Below are positions 35,860 through 48,527 of a DNA stretch of 64,000 nucleotides, one piece after another (position 1 is the first letter of the stretch; the number at the start of each line of letters is the position of its first letter). The DNA comes from Quillaja saponaria (taxonomy: Eukaryota; Streptophyta; Magnoliopsida; Fabales; Quillajaceae). The notes under the pieces were generated by a model. It searched no databases. It saw nothing but the letters and a program-made list of their open reading frames with translations, and had not been told where the DNA came from. Location of the stretch: positions 14,657,142-14,721,141 of the forward strand of contig CM055606.1 in assembly GCA_029379385.1 (NCBI GenBank), read 5' to 3'. The translations under genes were made by a program, and so were the position numbers.

Positions 35860-37790
35860 TAGAGTGATTTGGTTTGTATTGAGAATTGTAGGATGTATAA
35901 GAGAAATTTTAGGGATCTTTGTTGTGTGTTGAGGGCACACGGAGGGTTAATTCCAAGTAGGAACATGGGTGTAGAAGAGATGATTGCCATTGTGCTTAAC
36001 ATATTTGCACATAATGATAAGTTTAGAGTTATAAAGAGATAATTCATGAGGTCTACTAAAACGTTAAGTGAGTCATGACAAAGGTTTTACACTCTCTCTT
36101 GAGGTGTCATCATTCTCTTCACACAATCATAGGTTGTTACTAAAGATAACAATGATGATAGGTGGAAGTTGTTTAAGGTAAATTAGTTGTGTAGTCAATT
36201 CATTATAATTTTCATTAATTGGTTGTTGAAGTTTATGCATTGATTCATTGTTTTGTATATTGTGTTTATCCTAAAATTGTCTTGGTGTGCTTGTTGGTAC
36301 TCACATCAAGGTGAATGTTGATAGACCTAGAAACATATCAAGGAAAAATGAGATTTTTACCAATGTTTTGAGTGTTTGTGCCCCTGAAATACAATTTATC
36401 TATGTATAGATGGCTGGGAGAGTTCATCACCAAATTCTAGAGTTTTAAGAGATGAGATTTCTACTGAGGAATGGTTTGGTCATCCCATGAGGTACTAGAG
36501 TTAGCTTTTTAATATTTTAGATTATTTATATGTGTTGAACTAAAGTAGTTATGTTATACTTTTTATAAGAAAACTACTATCTGTGATGTTGGCCAATACA
36601 TGAGATGTGATGATTTTTTTTTGGCACCTTATAGAGGTATGAAATACAATTTGAAAAAGGGCTACAAGGCCCTTGCCAAATATACCTCAAGAATACTTCA
36701 ATATGAAGCACTTTTCATGTAGGAAAAACGTTATGATGACACTTAGGATGTTGAAAGCTAGGTGGGGGACATTAAGAGACCAATCCTATTACCCTTTTAC
36801 GGTGTAATTTAGGATTAGGGTTAATCATAACATGTTGTTTGCTACATAATCACATTAGAAGGCAAATGGCCATGTATCCATATGAAGCAAAATATGATGT
36901 TAAGCTCCAAGAGTAAGAGGAAGAGGTGTGGATGAGGATAAAAATGAAGAAGACGATGACAATGTTAGATTTGTGGGGTCAACTTAGGTAAGGACTGCCA
37001 TGAGGGATAACTTAACCCAAGAGATGTTTAACAATTGGAGAGCTAGAAGAACTTATATAGTTTAATATTTCTGTGTAACAATAATTTTTTAAATAATATG
37101 GCATGTAATTTCAATTTCCGTTTTAATAAGAATAATGTGGTTTGTAATTTCAATTCCTCTTTTAATTTGAATAATGTGGCTTGTATTTAGAGTTATTGGA
37201 GTTTCAATGAGATTTATTAGTGTTTAAATAATGCAAATGAATTTATGTGGTTGAATGTATTTGTTTTATGAGATTCAATGTTGTTGAATATGAAATATTT
37301 TATGAGATTTTGAGTTGTTGAACATGAATTGTTTGATGATTATGCATGTACCTGTTATATATTAAACTTGTTAGAAATGAATGCTGAAAAGGGAAAGGGG
37401 ACTAAGCATTAATAGATTAGTGCTGAGAATTCCAAACTTGTAGAGTGCTTGGAAGACATATCCCATTCTGCAAAGTGGAAATCAGATAATGTAACCTTTA
37501 GAGTTGGGTATGCTAGTTAATTGGAGGCATGATTGTGTGATAAGCTTACTGGATGTGTCCTTAAAGCTAACCCCATATTGGTTCAAAGGTTAAACAATTA
37601 AGAGGGTTGCAGATACAGTTAAGGCTATGGACAAGGATGAGGCTTTAGGTTGATGATTTCATCACATGTGATGAGGTTGATGATAAGGCAGATGTAGATG
37701 ATGTGATGGAGGATATTTTTCATCCAAAGAATAGAGGAGGAAAATGCATAAAATGGACATGCAACATGGAATGGTGGAAAATTAGGGAAT
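35860..37790 (+). mobile_element. Dead PIF/Harbinger transposon (transposase plus Myb/SANT-like gene)
   Basis: Two degraded coding regions in the same direction. The first (about 35868-37065) is a HARBI1-type DDE nuclease. MYKRNFRDLC, GGLIPSRNMGVEEMIAI, CLGVLVGTHIKVNVDRPRN, GWESSSPNSRVLRDE, KNVMMTLRMLKARWGTLR and MFNNWRARR can be read, but only by switching frames and skipping stops. All three catalytic acids look lost: LDGTHI is LVGTHI, the Asp before SRVL is Asn, and Glu in the expected ERCFG is Thr. The second (about 37480-37760) resembles the Myb/SANT-like partner (FRVGYAS, CDKLTGCVLKANPI). Partner genes of this kind are standard in plant PIF/Harbinger elements. Terminal repeats and the TTA-type duplication were not identified. 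Confidence 0.7.
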
Positions 37791-38893
37791 TGATGCATGA
37801 ATTAGAGTTATTTTTTGGGGGGGGGGGGGATGGGGGAGTGCAGTACAGTCTAGGGAAGTAGTTTTCAATTTGAAAAATAAGGCGAAGAAGAGGGAGGAGT
37901 TGTTGGGGATAGTAGTTTAAGTGAACTGGTGAAGAATTTAGGCAAGGTTTATGAAAGGACTACTTCAAACATATCCAAGATTGCAAAGTGTTTTGAGATT
38001 GAGCTAGTTAGGCTAATGGAGCACAGAGAAGGTTCAATGTTTATGAAAAAAATTTCAAAGGTGTAGGATTTAAAAGAGCACGTGAAATACTAAGTCAAGA
38101 TGGACACAAAATAAACTACTCTTTGCCAAAAGACCAGAAAGAATTGTATTTGCAAACTTTATTAGAGTTCGTTGCTTGTTTATGTGTCAAGTTCTCTTTC
38201 AGTGGTAGGTTGTTGATTGCCAACATGATGTTCTCTGTGTAATTTTTTGGATGAGAGGACATACTGTAATTGTTAAGTTTGGATATTAGGATTTCATTGC
38301 TTTTGTTGACTATTTTTATGTTTTTTTTTTTTTTTTAACATCATCACATGTTTTCATGTATTATGTTTTGTAGAATGTTTAGGATATTAGTCCTCTATCT
38401 TGTTGATGATTATGTGATGTTTTGAATGGTATGTGGATATGTGAATCAGATTTGTGTAAAAAATTTGTTGAATGCTTTCAGTATTGGAAAATTTTAATGT
38501 TCAGGTGTATTTTTTGAAGTTTTATCTATATTCTTAGTAATAATCAAAGTTTGCCAAACATGGACATTGAGAACTTAATTTTTTTTTTCTTGGATAAATT
38601 CTGACAGACCCAAATAGAAAACCAATTTTCACTTAGAAACTTGTTTACCACTATTATATTTTTCAAGTATAGCCCTCAAGGGAGGTAAACATTATGACCC
38701 GAACCAAACACTCTCGAAGAATATTAATATGAAATACTTCTTATTTTCTTTTCTTAATTTATTGGGTATTGTTTATATTTTTGTGGATCTTATTATGGGT
38801 TGTTAAGCTATGTGTCATTTTTGTTCATCTTATACTTTGGATGGTAAATAATCTTGGAACTTCATTACTTATGTTATAATATATTTCTTTGTG
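37791..38893. other. Right flank of the Harbinger remnant
   Basis: Contains a poly-G run near 37817-37828 and weakly coding-like traces up to about 38250. Near 38698-38716 the phrase CCCGAACCAAACACTCTC could be a right terminal repeat of the Harbinger element, but I found no matching inverted copy on the left. Confidence 0.3.
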
Positions 38894-39532
38894 GGCTCGT
38901 TTGGCATTGTGTAAGGATAATATGATAATATGAGACTATTCAATTGTTCTTATACAACATTTGGTTAATGGCAGAGCTAGACATTTATTGTTAGGGGGAG
39001 GAGTCAACTGAAGTTTCATATAAACATATTCCACTATAATAATAGCAAAAACAGAAAAGAAAGAAAAAAAAAAACTTAATAACTCATAAGATATAATAAA
39101 AATTTATAAGTTACAAAAGAATAATAGAAATTTTAACTCCTTAGTTTTTAGTTTTGGATTTTAAGTTTTAATTCATTAGTCTTGTACTAAAAAAAAATTG
39201 AAATGTTATCTGATTTTTATTGTTAGGGGGCCATGATATTAAACAAGATAAGAATTAAATGTTAAGAACCAATTTTGAATTATAATGTTTTTGAAATATT
39301 TTGGGCGGTTGTGGTCACCTCTGGACTCTTAAAACTCATCCATTGTGTTTGGTAGTAACATGATAATATAAACTTATATTGTTGATCCTCTCTTCTATTA
39401 TGACTAACAATATAAAGGTATACAATAGGGAAGGAAATGATAAGTCAATAATATAATAACAAAATAACTATACAATCTAATACATTGTATAAATTTATAT
39501 TATACAATCATATACGATGTGCCAAACGAGTC
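38894..39532. mobile_element. Candidate MITE, 639 bp, with short terminal inverted repeats
   Basis: The left end GGCTCGTTTGGCATTGTGTA and the complement of the right end GACTCGTTTGGCACATCGTA match at 15 of 20 positions. AT-rich subterminal sequence lies inside both ends. A GTGTTTGGTAGTAACATGAT phrase at about 39346, and a GC-richer insert between about 38978 and 39340 containing TTATTGTTAGGGGG twice, suggest another insertion inside it. No clear target-site duplication, so the superfamily is open. Confidence 0.5.
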
Positions 39533-39952
39533 TGAAAGTCTAAGCTACACTGATTGAACCGGTCAAATACATATAATCAACAATGTATTAATTTTGTGAA
39601 AATTTTCAATATATTTTTAGTTAGACCAATTAAGTTTTTTAAAAAAAATAAATTAAATTAGTTCAAATAACTTTGTTAGAGCTTGGCTTGATTAAAAATC
39701 TACTTAAAATAATTAAAGATCCGATTAAAAATATTTTCAGTACAAAATATAAAATTTGTGTCATTCTTAGGAACTAAAAAATTTAGTGAATCTTTCAATA
39801 AATAAACAATCCTTTAAAGGATAAAAACATGTGATCTATTTTCACTTATTTGTTTTCTTCCATTTCTAAATAAATAAAAGAAAATTATGACACAAACTAA
39901 GAGAAGGGAAAGAAAGAAAAAAATCTTTCATTTTTATTTTCTCTATCTTCAC

Positions 39953-40563
39953 TAGGGCTGGCTCGCCTCGATAAAGCTCGGGATCGGCTTAGCTCGTCTG
40001 ACTTTACGAGCTGAGCTATAATAGAATTTTGGGACTCGATTATAGGATTGAACTTTTAGGCTCGGGATTAAGAAACTCACGAGCAGCTTCGGTCCATAAA
40101 TATTTTATATTTTTTTAGTAATTTTTTATTAGATTTACCCTTTTGATCTTATCCAAATCTTTTTAATAGATAAGGCTAAGTCTATAAATATTTAATTAGT
40201 TTAAACTTCTTATTTATTTTGCTATGTAATTTAAAATTTGGTTAGCTTTAGATTGTTGGCTTGTTTAATTGAAATGTTGGATGTTGCCTTCTTGTTAGAT
40301 TGTTGGTTATTGGCTTCATGTTGGATTAGCTGGTGCTTTGTTTTGTTGAATTTAGATATGAAGAATCTATCATATCAATATCTGTGTTTTGATTAAAATC
40401 TTTTTAGTTATATTTCAAGTTTGGTTGTATTAGAATAAGTTTATGAGCTTCAGCTGATCTCGAACATAATTTTTTTTTTTAATCGAACATAAGCAAAGCT
40501 CAAACAAGCAAAAAAATTATCAAGTTAAAATCGAGCCTAGCTGCTTAGCTCGTGCCAGCCCTA
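39953..40563. mobile_element. 611-bp hAT-type non-autonomous element with 8-bp target-site duplication
   Basis: Starts TAGGGCTGGC and ends GCCAGCCCTA, exact 10-bp inverted ends. Subterminal repeats of GCTCG/CGAGC follow (AAGCTCGGGATCGGCTTAGC on the left; GAGCCTAGCTGCTTAGCTCG on the right). The flanks are ATCTTCAC (39945-39952) and ATCTACAC (40564-40571), an 8-bp duplication with one mismatch. TAGGG-type ends plus an 8-bp duplication are diagnostic of hAT elements. No transposase is encoded. It ends about 400 bp upstream of the lipase start codon. Confidence 0.82.
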
Positions 40564-40969
40564 ATCTACACTAATTTTTTCAAATTAAAGGCTTACTATT
40601 CTGTTTATATTATTGTTTTATTTTTATTTTTTTATGCAAACCAATAATTAGTTACTTTATTTTGGATGGAGAAGGACAAAAAGTGGAGGGAAGAGTAGGA
40701 CCGGCTGATCGGCCGGGGGTTCAAAGAAAGCTACGAAAGACAGAGAAAACGATATTTAACTGAAACATGTCTGCGGCTTCATTCACTTTACATTTTTTAA
40801 CCAAACCCCTTATACTTTCAATTTCACACCATCGTCGTTACCAGAACCTTCTTCCACAATCCGCGCCATCTTTTCCTTACCCCTTCTCTTCATTCTGATA
40901 CAAAAACCCATTATTTCTCATTCCGAATCTTCATTATCTCCCTACCTCTCCGTTTTCTCAACTTTTGGC

Positions 40970-42107
40970 ATGATTGTCTCCGATTCCACGTGTCTCCTAA
41001 CTGAAATCCCTGTACCCATCTGTAATTTGAATCGCTTTCGCTGCAGTTCTGGTGAGTTGGCTTTCTCCAATTTAGGGTTTCGAATGAGACCAAATTTCTT
41101 TCTGGAGCATAAGCTTTCTCTGGAATTGCGTAAAATGGAGGTGATTCGGAGAATGGGCGCTGGTTGCTTGAAGAATCAACAGGGTAAGGGTATGAATGTG
41201 GAAGTTGATAGTGGAGGCGAGGACTTTTTCGATGCAGCTGCCGCTGAGTCCAGTTATGTCCCTGAACACCTCGTAATTATGGTTAACGGTATCATAGGCA
41301 GGTATTATGCCACTTCAGTTTACGCACTTTGTTCTATTAAGTTTTTGAAGGTTATACTTTGTAGTTGCGAGCATTGAATTAAGAGATTAATTGTCCAATA
41401 AGCTGAAAGATTGCGTTTTTTATATATCTCTCCTGAAACATTTTGCACTACCCACTTGGATGCATGTAATTATGCTAATGTATCGACTGATCTACATATC
41501 AATGGCATTCATGGAATTTGATGCATTTATGAGGTCGACCAGGCACTGCATAAAGATTGGAACAGAGTGATTTCAATTTTAGAATTCCATTTAGGTTATG
41601 GATGATTAGTATTGGGTGGGAGATGGTTGCTTTAAAGTATTCAACGAGAAAGTGCTGAAAGTGAAGGGGGCTAGTTTGGCACGATGGGAGAAAAGTGATA
41701 TGGTTTGGGAAATGCTACCAGGCTTACCTTGTGTAATCAAATGGTGTAGACTGGATGAAAAAAAGCATTTTATTCTGATTTTTTATTTTTTTGCTCTACT
41801 TGGTTTCGGTTGAATTTATACTTAATCTGAGGACAAAAAAATGCTTGTAAGATAGCATTTCATGTAAGGCCTCTTCAACTATATCTTTTTTCTGGGTCCC
41901 ATACGTAAAAAGCTTTGGGTTTCCAAAAAGCACATAGACAATATACGTGGACCACTTTGTATTAGCTGCATAAGCTGCCTTTTATGGATTTAAAGTTTTC
42001 CTGTACCAAATTAATTTCCCCTTTAAGACCATGATAGCAGAATAAATGAAATGTTTTTGACTTTTTTCTTAAATCAACATCTATTAAAAGAATAATTTAT
42101 GTATGTA

Positions 42108-42138
<31 letters not shown>

Positions 42139-45100
42139 ATGTATGTATGTATGTATGTATATATATATATATATATATATAGATTTATTTATTTACTAGA
42201 GGGAAAGAGGAGTTTTGAAACATCTATTCCTAGAAGAATAGATAATTGCCTAATAAATTAATTTGCATGCACATATCTTCATTTTTTTAATTTCAGTGCT
42301 GCAGATTGGAGATATGCAGCAGAGCAGTTTGTGAAGAAGCTCCCAGATAAAGTAATTGTGCACCGTGAGTGTTCTTGTCTCATTTGATCCCCTTTCTTTC
42401 ATTTCTGAATAAGTTTCATTAGCAAAAGTGGTGCAAGGAACATTTAAATGTCATTCTTATTTAAATCTCATTAGTTGGGTTTAATTTAATTTTTCTTGTT
42501 GGGATGGTGATCTTTCTGCAACTGATGGGAGTTGAAGAGAATAGCTAAGATTGATAGTTGATTTATGAATGAACTCTCTCTTACTTGAAGTTGATATGTT
42601 TGTTGTTAGTAAAGAGAAGTGACTGAATATATTTATTTATTACTATTACTATTCCAAGCAATGAAGAAAAAAATGGTTGTGTTCTTGTTGCTGTTGATTT
42701 GGAATGCACTTAAACTTCTTGTTTAATGGGATGATAGAGTAACACCAGCATGATAGTATTTTTGGACTATTTCATGCTATTTCACAAAACATCTCTTCAA
42801 GTCTGATTGTTGCAACACATAGATGCCTTTTCGTCGTGATCCCATCTTGCATTTCCTGCTGGAGAAACTGACCTGGTGTCAAGACTTTCTTGCTGCATAT
42901 ATATGTAATTTCATTTACTTCAATTTTAGGATCAGCACGTTAGTCTTTAACTGTAAGTTGGGTAATGTGACAATATGCTTCCTGTTTAAAATTTTGGCGT
43001 ATGATTCTGAAAGTTTGCTTGTAGTCTTTGGCCTTATATGTTACCCTGTTTCTGATAATTTGTGAAACAGGCAGTGAATGCAACTCTTCAAGATTGACAT
43101 TTGATGGTGTTGACATGATGGGTGAGAGGCTAGCTGAAGAGGTAATTTGGTAATAGTAATATGATTCTTTTGTTTATTGAATGCCATGGCTTATCATCTT
43201 CAACCGAATGCTGCAGTAGTTTCATTGAAATAATTGTTAAATTTGGACTGACTTGTTGAAAACTTAGTGTTAAGTTCTTTATCATATCTGAAGCAGGTAT
43301 CATCAGTTGTTAGACGTTGGCCAGAGGTGCGAAAGATTTCCTTCGTGGCACACTCTTTGGGTGGCTTGGTTGCAAGATATGCCATTGGGAGACTTCATGG
43401 ATATTCTTCAACTTTGGAAGCTGTGGGTACTAATGAGAATTGCTTGAATGGAGCTCAGACAATATGGTCAAAGCCATGTCTCGAGCAGCCTCAGGAAGCC
43501 AGAATTGCAGGACTGGAGCCCATGAACTTTATAACATTTGCAACCCCACATCTCGGTTCAAGGGGACATAAACAGGTAGCTTCTTGTATCAAACTTAGGT
43601 GTTACTGATAATATTGGTTCAGTTTCTGGACTATTTGAAAATGATTAACACTATCTTCTGTCGAGCGAAAAGATTTGGCATATTTGTTAATAGCTTACTT
43701 GGTTATGATGCATTAGATTAGTTATATGAATTAGGAGGCATTGTGTGCTTGGTTTGATTATAAATGATCATAATCAAGAGACATTGAGAATATTAGTTCA
43801 ACACCTTGATTAAATCCTAATGATTTGTTTTCTACTTTATCAGTATCCTTCTGTTATATGTACAATTAATTATATTCTGGTTGATCAATGCAATTCATTT
43901 TGGTGTGCCTATATTTGAACAATGTCCTTATATTTGTTTGTTATACGTCTTCTCAGCTCCCATTTCTTTGTGGTCTTCCTTTCCTTGAGAGAAGAGCACC
44001 TCAAACTGCACACTTGGTTGCTGGGAGGTCTGGAAAGCATCTCTTCCTCACTGACAATGATAATGGAAAACCTCCTCTTCTCCTTCAAATGGTTGACGAC
44101 TCTGAAGACCTAAAATTCATGTTAGTGTCAATCTATATCTTTTGCAGGTGCTAAATAACCTACGTTCTTGTTAATGTAACTTTTAATCACCTGTGTAGGT
44201 CAGCTTTATGTGCATTTAAGCGTCGGGTGGCATATGCAAATGCAAATTATGATCGTATCCTTTTTGGTTAAAAATAGCTTTTGAATGAGTACTTGTCTTT
44301 GACTCGTTGGATTGTTAAGTTGATAGGGAATAGGTGCAAAAACTTAGCCTATTTTAATTCTTTCCCCTAACAAGCAGCTTGCAAGTGGACTGTGACATGA
44401 AACTGAGACACAACAAAGACATGGTACAGAAATAAATTCTGAGAAAGCTTAAGCTAATAACCAATGTGGACAACAATTTCTATTAAGCTTAGATAAAACA
44501 ATAAATTTAATTGTTCTAAGATAAATCTTCACTAACTATCAAGATATGGTTGGGTGGCGTACATCATCAATTCGGCGTCAACATGAACTTCCAAAGGTAA
44601 GGTTGACTGTCTTTTCGTTTACCTACCTTTATACTCTACATGGTTGTTAACACTCTTACATTGACTTATATTTTCTTTTGCAGTCCAATCTTCTTATATC
44701 TAATGAGAAATATCCACACATTGTATATGTTGAGAGAGAAAGAGCTGATGACATCCATAATAGAGCAGCTTCTAATGTTGGAGAACAAGAAATTGATTTA
44801 GAAGGTTTGTTAACGTGATATTGATATTACCTGAATGTAGGGGAAATATTAACCGATGTGTACTTCATTTATTTGTACCTCAGTGTTGAAGGGGTCTAGC
44901 TTAGAGATGGTTTAGTTGTCTCTATGCCCTTTTTGAGAGTATCAAGGCTGGTTGGGAAAAATGACTTATTAATTGCAACTTTGATGCTCTCTGTGCAAAT
45001 CATCATTCTTTTCCATTTAGCAGTAGCAAATAAGATAACTGTTAACTTGTCACTTTTGGTCTTGGCCATCTGCTTACATCCTTTTTTTCTTGAGGAGTTT

Positions 45101-46066
45101 ATATGTCTCTGGAGTCATTGTCATCATCAGTCCATGCTTGTACAAGATTTCCTTTGATTGGGGCATTGATGAGAGGGGCTTTGCTATTTACTTTTAACAT
45201 TTAATTTCATGGTATATTCATTTTGATTGCTACAAACATATTATAGAGTATGATTATACTTTCTTTAATAAATGCTTGCTGTTATATACTCTCATGGTTG
45301 ACTCGTTACAACTATTTTTCTATATTTAAACACTGTCAAGTAACAATTTCAACCTTCTTGAATATTTCTCCATTTCATTTTGGTTCTTACAAGTATATTC
45401 CTTTCCTATATAGATGAAATGGTAAGAGGTCTCACTCAAGTACCTTGGGAACGTGTAGATGTTAGCTTTCATAAAAGTAAACAGCGGTATATAGCTCATA
45501 GTACCATCCAGGTAAAATTAAATAGCTAAATGATTTTGCAATCTGTTTGATCTTGTCATTTTTGGTTGCTCAAGTGGGAATTTCTTTATTCATTTAATTT
45601 ATGTTCGTAGTCCTTAAAACACCAATAAAAATGAACTCCCTAGTCAATGTTTCAGAAAATAATGTTCGAGTACAATGCACTTTTCTTGTCAATAAGAAAG
45701 TCAATAGACATATCATTATTTTATTTCAAGACTGAATGTTGTTTGTAATATAAAGAAGAGAATACTCTTGTTGAAGTTATTTTCAATGTCAGTACTATAA
45801 CTCTTGTTCCACCCCCCTCCCCAACCAAAACAAAAGGTATGCACCTGTGTGTGTATGTTTTTGTTGGGGATGAGGAATGAGCTACACATTTTAAAGTACA
45901 AAATCATAAACTTATTTGGTAAAGCACGTTGGAAATCTATAGATAATGGGCACTGACATAAGCTTGATATTTCTATGTTCTCTGTTGCTTTTAGGTGAAA
46001 ACTTACTGGTTAAATTCAGATGGTGCGGATGTTGTCTTCCACATGATCGATAACTTCCTGCTGTAA
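40970..46066 (+). CDS. DUF676-type serine lipase/esterase (alpha/beta hydrolase)
   Basis: Putative serine esterase of the DUF676 family (similar to yeast YOR059C-type lipases). The likely substrate is an acyl lipid, but the exact one is unknown. Ten exons: 40970..41301, 42297..42364, 43071..43141, 43297..43575, 43957..44120, 44199..44254, 44544..44596, 44684..44804, 45414..45511, 45995..46066. All are GT-AG with consistent phase, giving 437 aa. After a variable N-terminus of about 95 residues come HLVIMVNGIIGRSAADW (core strand and oxyanion loop) and the nucleophile elbow VAHSLGGLVARYA with Ser177. NFITFATPHLG and LTQVPWERVDVSFHKSK follow; the latter carries a candidate catalytic His. The first ATG is used, but later in-frame ATGs at 41084 or 41133 are possible starts, and the N-terminus could be an organelle-targeting extension. 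A hAT-type MITE lies about 400 bp upstream. No lesion seen. Confidence 0.92.
42100..42181. repeat. Compound (GTAT/GTGTAT)n-(TA)n microsatellite in lipase intron 1
   Basis: About 80 bp of GTAT and GTGTAT units grading into pure TA repeats inside the first intron. Such compound tracts are prone to length change. Confidence 0.92.
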
Positions 46067-48527
46067 TCCTTCTTGACATGTTTGGTCCAATGAGGGAAAT
46101 TAGCAACTGGTTAGATTGCTTGTGTCTGATATATTTTTTCCTGCTTGTCATCTGCATTATCAGAGGAAGATGTTCTGGTGAATGTTATATTTTGTTGGGA
46201 AAAGAGAGGTTTTTCAGGTTGCATCTTTCTGTACATTTGGGTTTCATTTTTCTTGTCACTTGTAAGTTGTAACTTCATCTATAAATGGCATTTGACATGA
46301 TGAAATCAAAAAAGGTATCCCCATCTTATGTGTACTTTATGTTTCTATTGCCTGTGTACAGTACTACAATTCTGCATGTAAGAAAGCCAGTAGATGGTAT
46401 TAGTTGAACTACTCTTAATGAGTCTAACCTGTGCAGCGTGGTTCAGGATTTCAGTTCTGGTAGAAAAGCTCAACACTACTGTCAGGGGGTATGTTTTTTC
46501 TGGCAAGTGGTTGGTTTCTTAGCGAAATTTAGGTTAATTGACTACCTTTCTTGGTTGGTCATGCATGTTTAGATGTGGTGATACTTAGTCTGATGTCATT
46601 TCCGTAAGTTCTACCTTTTATCTCATTCCACATATTTGTTGACCATGATGTGATATGGTCTGGGAATGAAACATCAGAGGGCCTTTAATATTCTTTCTAA
46701 AAGAAGCTGACACAAAAGTATACGTAATATAGTGTAAATAAATTACTGCTCTATTATTTTAATGTCCTTGAAATCTGCCATCAGCTTTAAAGGGATAAAA
46801 AAGAAATCATCTTTTTTTTTTTCTTCCTGAGAGGTAAGCAGGGGTGCTGTCAGTTGCATCATTTTATAGCAGATGAACAAGATTTTTCCTGAGAAATGAT
46901 CATTTTCACCGAAGTGGTTTCTCTCATGATATTTGGATGAACATGAAATCATGTTTTAAGAATTTGAATATGTCAGGGCGACAAAGCCATGCTTTATGAG
47001 TTTGTTTATTGATATGTGAAGCTGATTCAACTTCAGCATATGTGTTGATATATAACTTGCTACTTAATGGTGAAAATTTGAAAACTTCATAAGCAGTGGC
47101 ATATAGCTGTTAGTATACAGCCACATTGTGATGTCCAAACTTATGTGAATACATATTAATCCTCTTTCAAGGACACTCACTGTAACAGCATTCAAGCTTA
47201 CCAACTTTTGATGTCCAGTTTAACTTTTCCTTTTTCCCTTTTTCTGTTCCTCTTAATTGTCTTTGTGTTTTCAGCTTGAGCTTTTGGATGTTCTCTTCAT
47301 ATGAATGTCAACAGATTCTGAAGAGTCAAAATTGACCTTCCAAGTTGTGGATGGAGTTTATAACATCTTGAGAGCATAGAAATTATTTATCAAGGTAAAG
47401 AACTTCAATGTTTGCTGACTCTTACCCAAACTTAACTATATAACTTTGTAAATTTTGTAATCAATTCAAATGTTGCAGTTTTATATTTGTAACTGATGCT
47501 TCTTAATTTGAACATGAAGATGAGACATCACTTCCAGTAAAATACTATGTAATCTACTCTTACGCTTTTCACTTTTTTTCTTTTATTTTACTTTAAATGA
47601 GAAGTTTACAATTATGTATGATTTATACTCTTGCACATATTGTACCAATTATTTAAATTTGACCTCATGAAAATATGGTCAGACCTTTACTGGTAGTGTG
47701 TGGTCAATAGCCATATATCCTCTCTAGAGCGTGTTGTTAAAGCATTTAGACATGCAGATACTTTTGGAAAATGGTGCTTAAATTTAAGGAGGCTACTCTT
47801 CAGATATTTACACAGAACACTAAGAAAAAGAGATGTACTAACTTTATAATGATGTTGACATTAAATGTGTATGACAACGCCGGGGGGGGGGGGGGGGGGT
47901 TACCTCGTCATAAATGTAAGAATTAGTGGAGTAGCATGGTGCTATTCGTCAGGTTCATACCCACATAGATAGGTTACCAATACCGTGACAGTACTTTTTC
48001 GAATGAAATAAGTGTGTTACGGCCTTGTACCTTCCACACATAACAGTTTTATATAGTGACTAACTAGATCACAAGTAAATCATATTATCCAAAATGATAA
48101 TGGATAATTCTTTACTCGTACTAATTTTATATGACATAGCTACTGAAGCAAGGAATATGTCTGCGCTTCCGTCCTGTTTTATCAAACATCATCTGGAGCT
48201 TTATCTGTACTGGAACTTTGTATGTGTATATTTGACTGCATAGATTTTCAATAGAGGATGACTGTATTGGTGGGTGTTTTATATGTGAATCTCACATGGG
48301 GGATACCTCTCCTTGACACGAAGTTACATTCTAAGTGACTGCTATTTTAGATGTCAAAATGTGTTATGATTCAATATGCTAATTTTGAAATTCAACAAGA
48401 CTGTTATTATTACTTGTTAACACAAGGTTCTGAAGTAATACTTTAGGATAAATGCTGAAAACAATGTTTTATGAACAATTTATGCACCTAGTCCTAAAAG
48501 CATGAGGCATAAAATATCCCCTCTATT
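46067..48527. other. 3' flank of the lipase gene and spacer
   Basis: Probable 3' UTR up to about 46.4 kb, then non-coding DNA less AT-rich than other spacers here. Open frames at 46078-46272 and 46743-46952 (minus) show no domain. It may be decayed repeat DNA or an unannotated non-coding transcript; the sequence alone does not decide. Confidence 0.4.
47882..47899 (+). repeat. Poly-G tract of 18
   Basis: An uninterrupted run of 18 G residues in otherwise AT-rich spacer. It could form a G-quadruplex, and is also a place where sequencing length errors are likely. Confidence 0.95.

Noticed and set aside
38894..39532. Calling the 38.9-kb element hAT or Harbinger
   Set aside because: No 8-bp or TTA duplication could be seen, so it is left as an unclassified TIR element.
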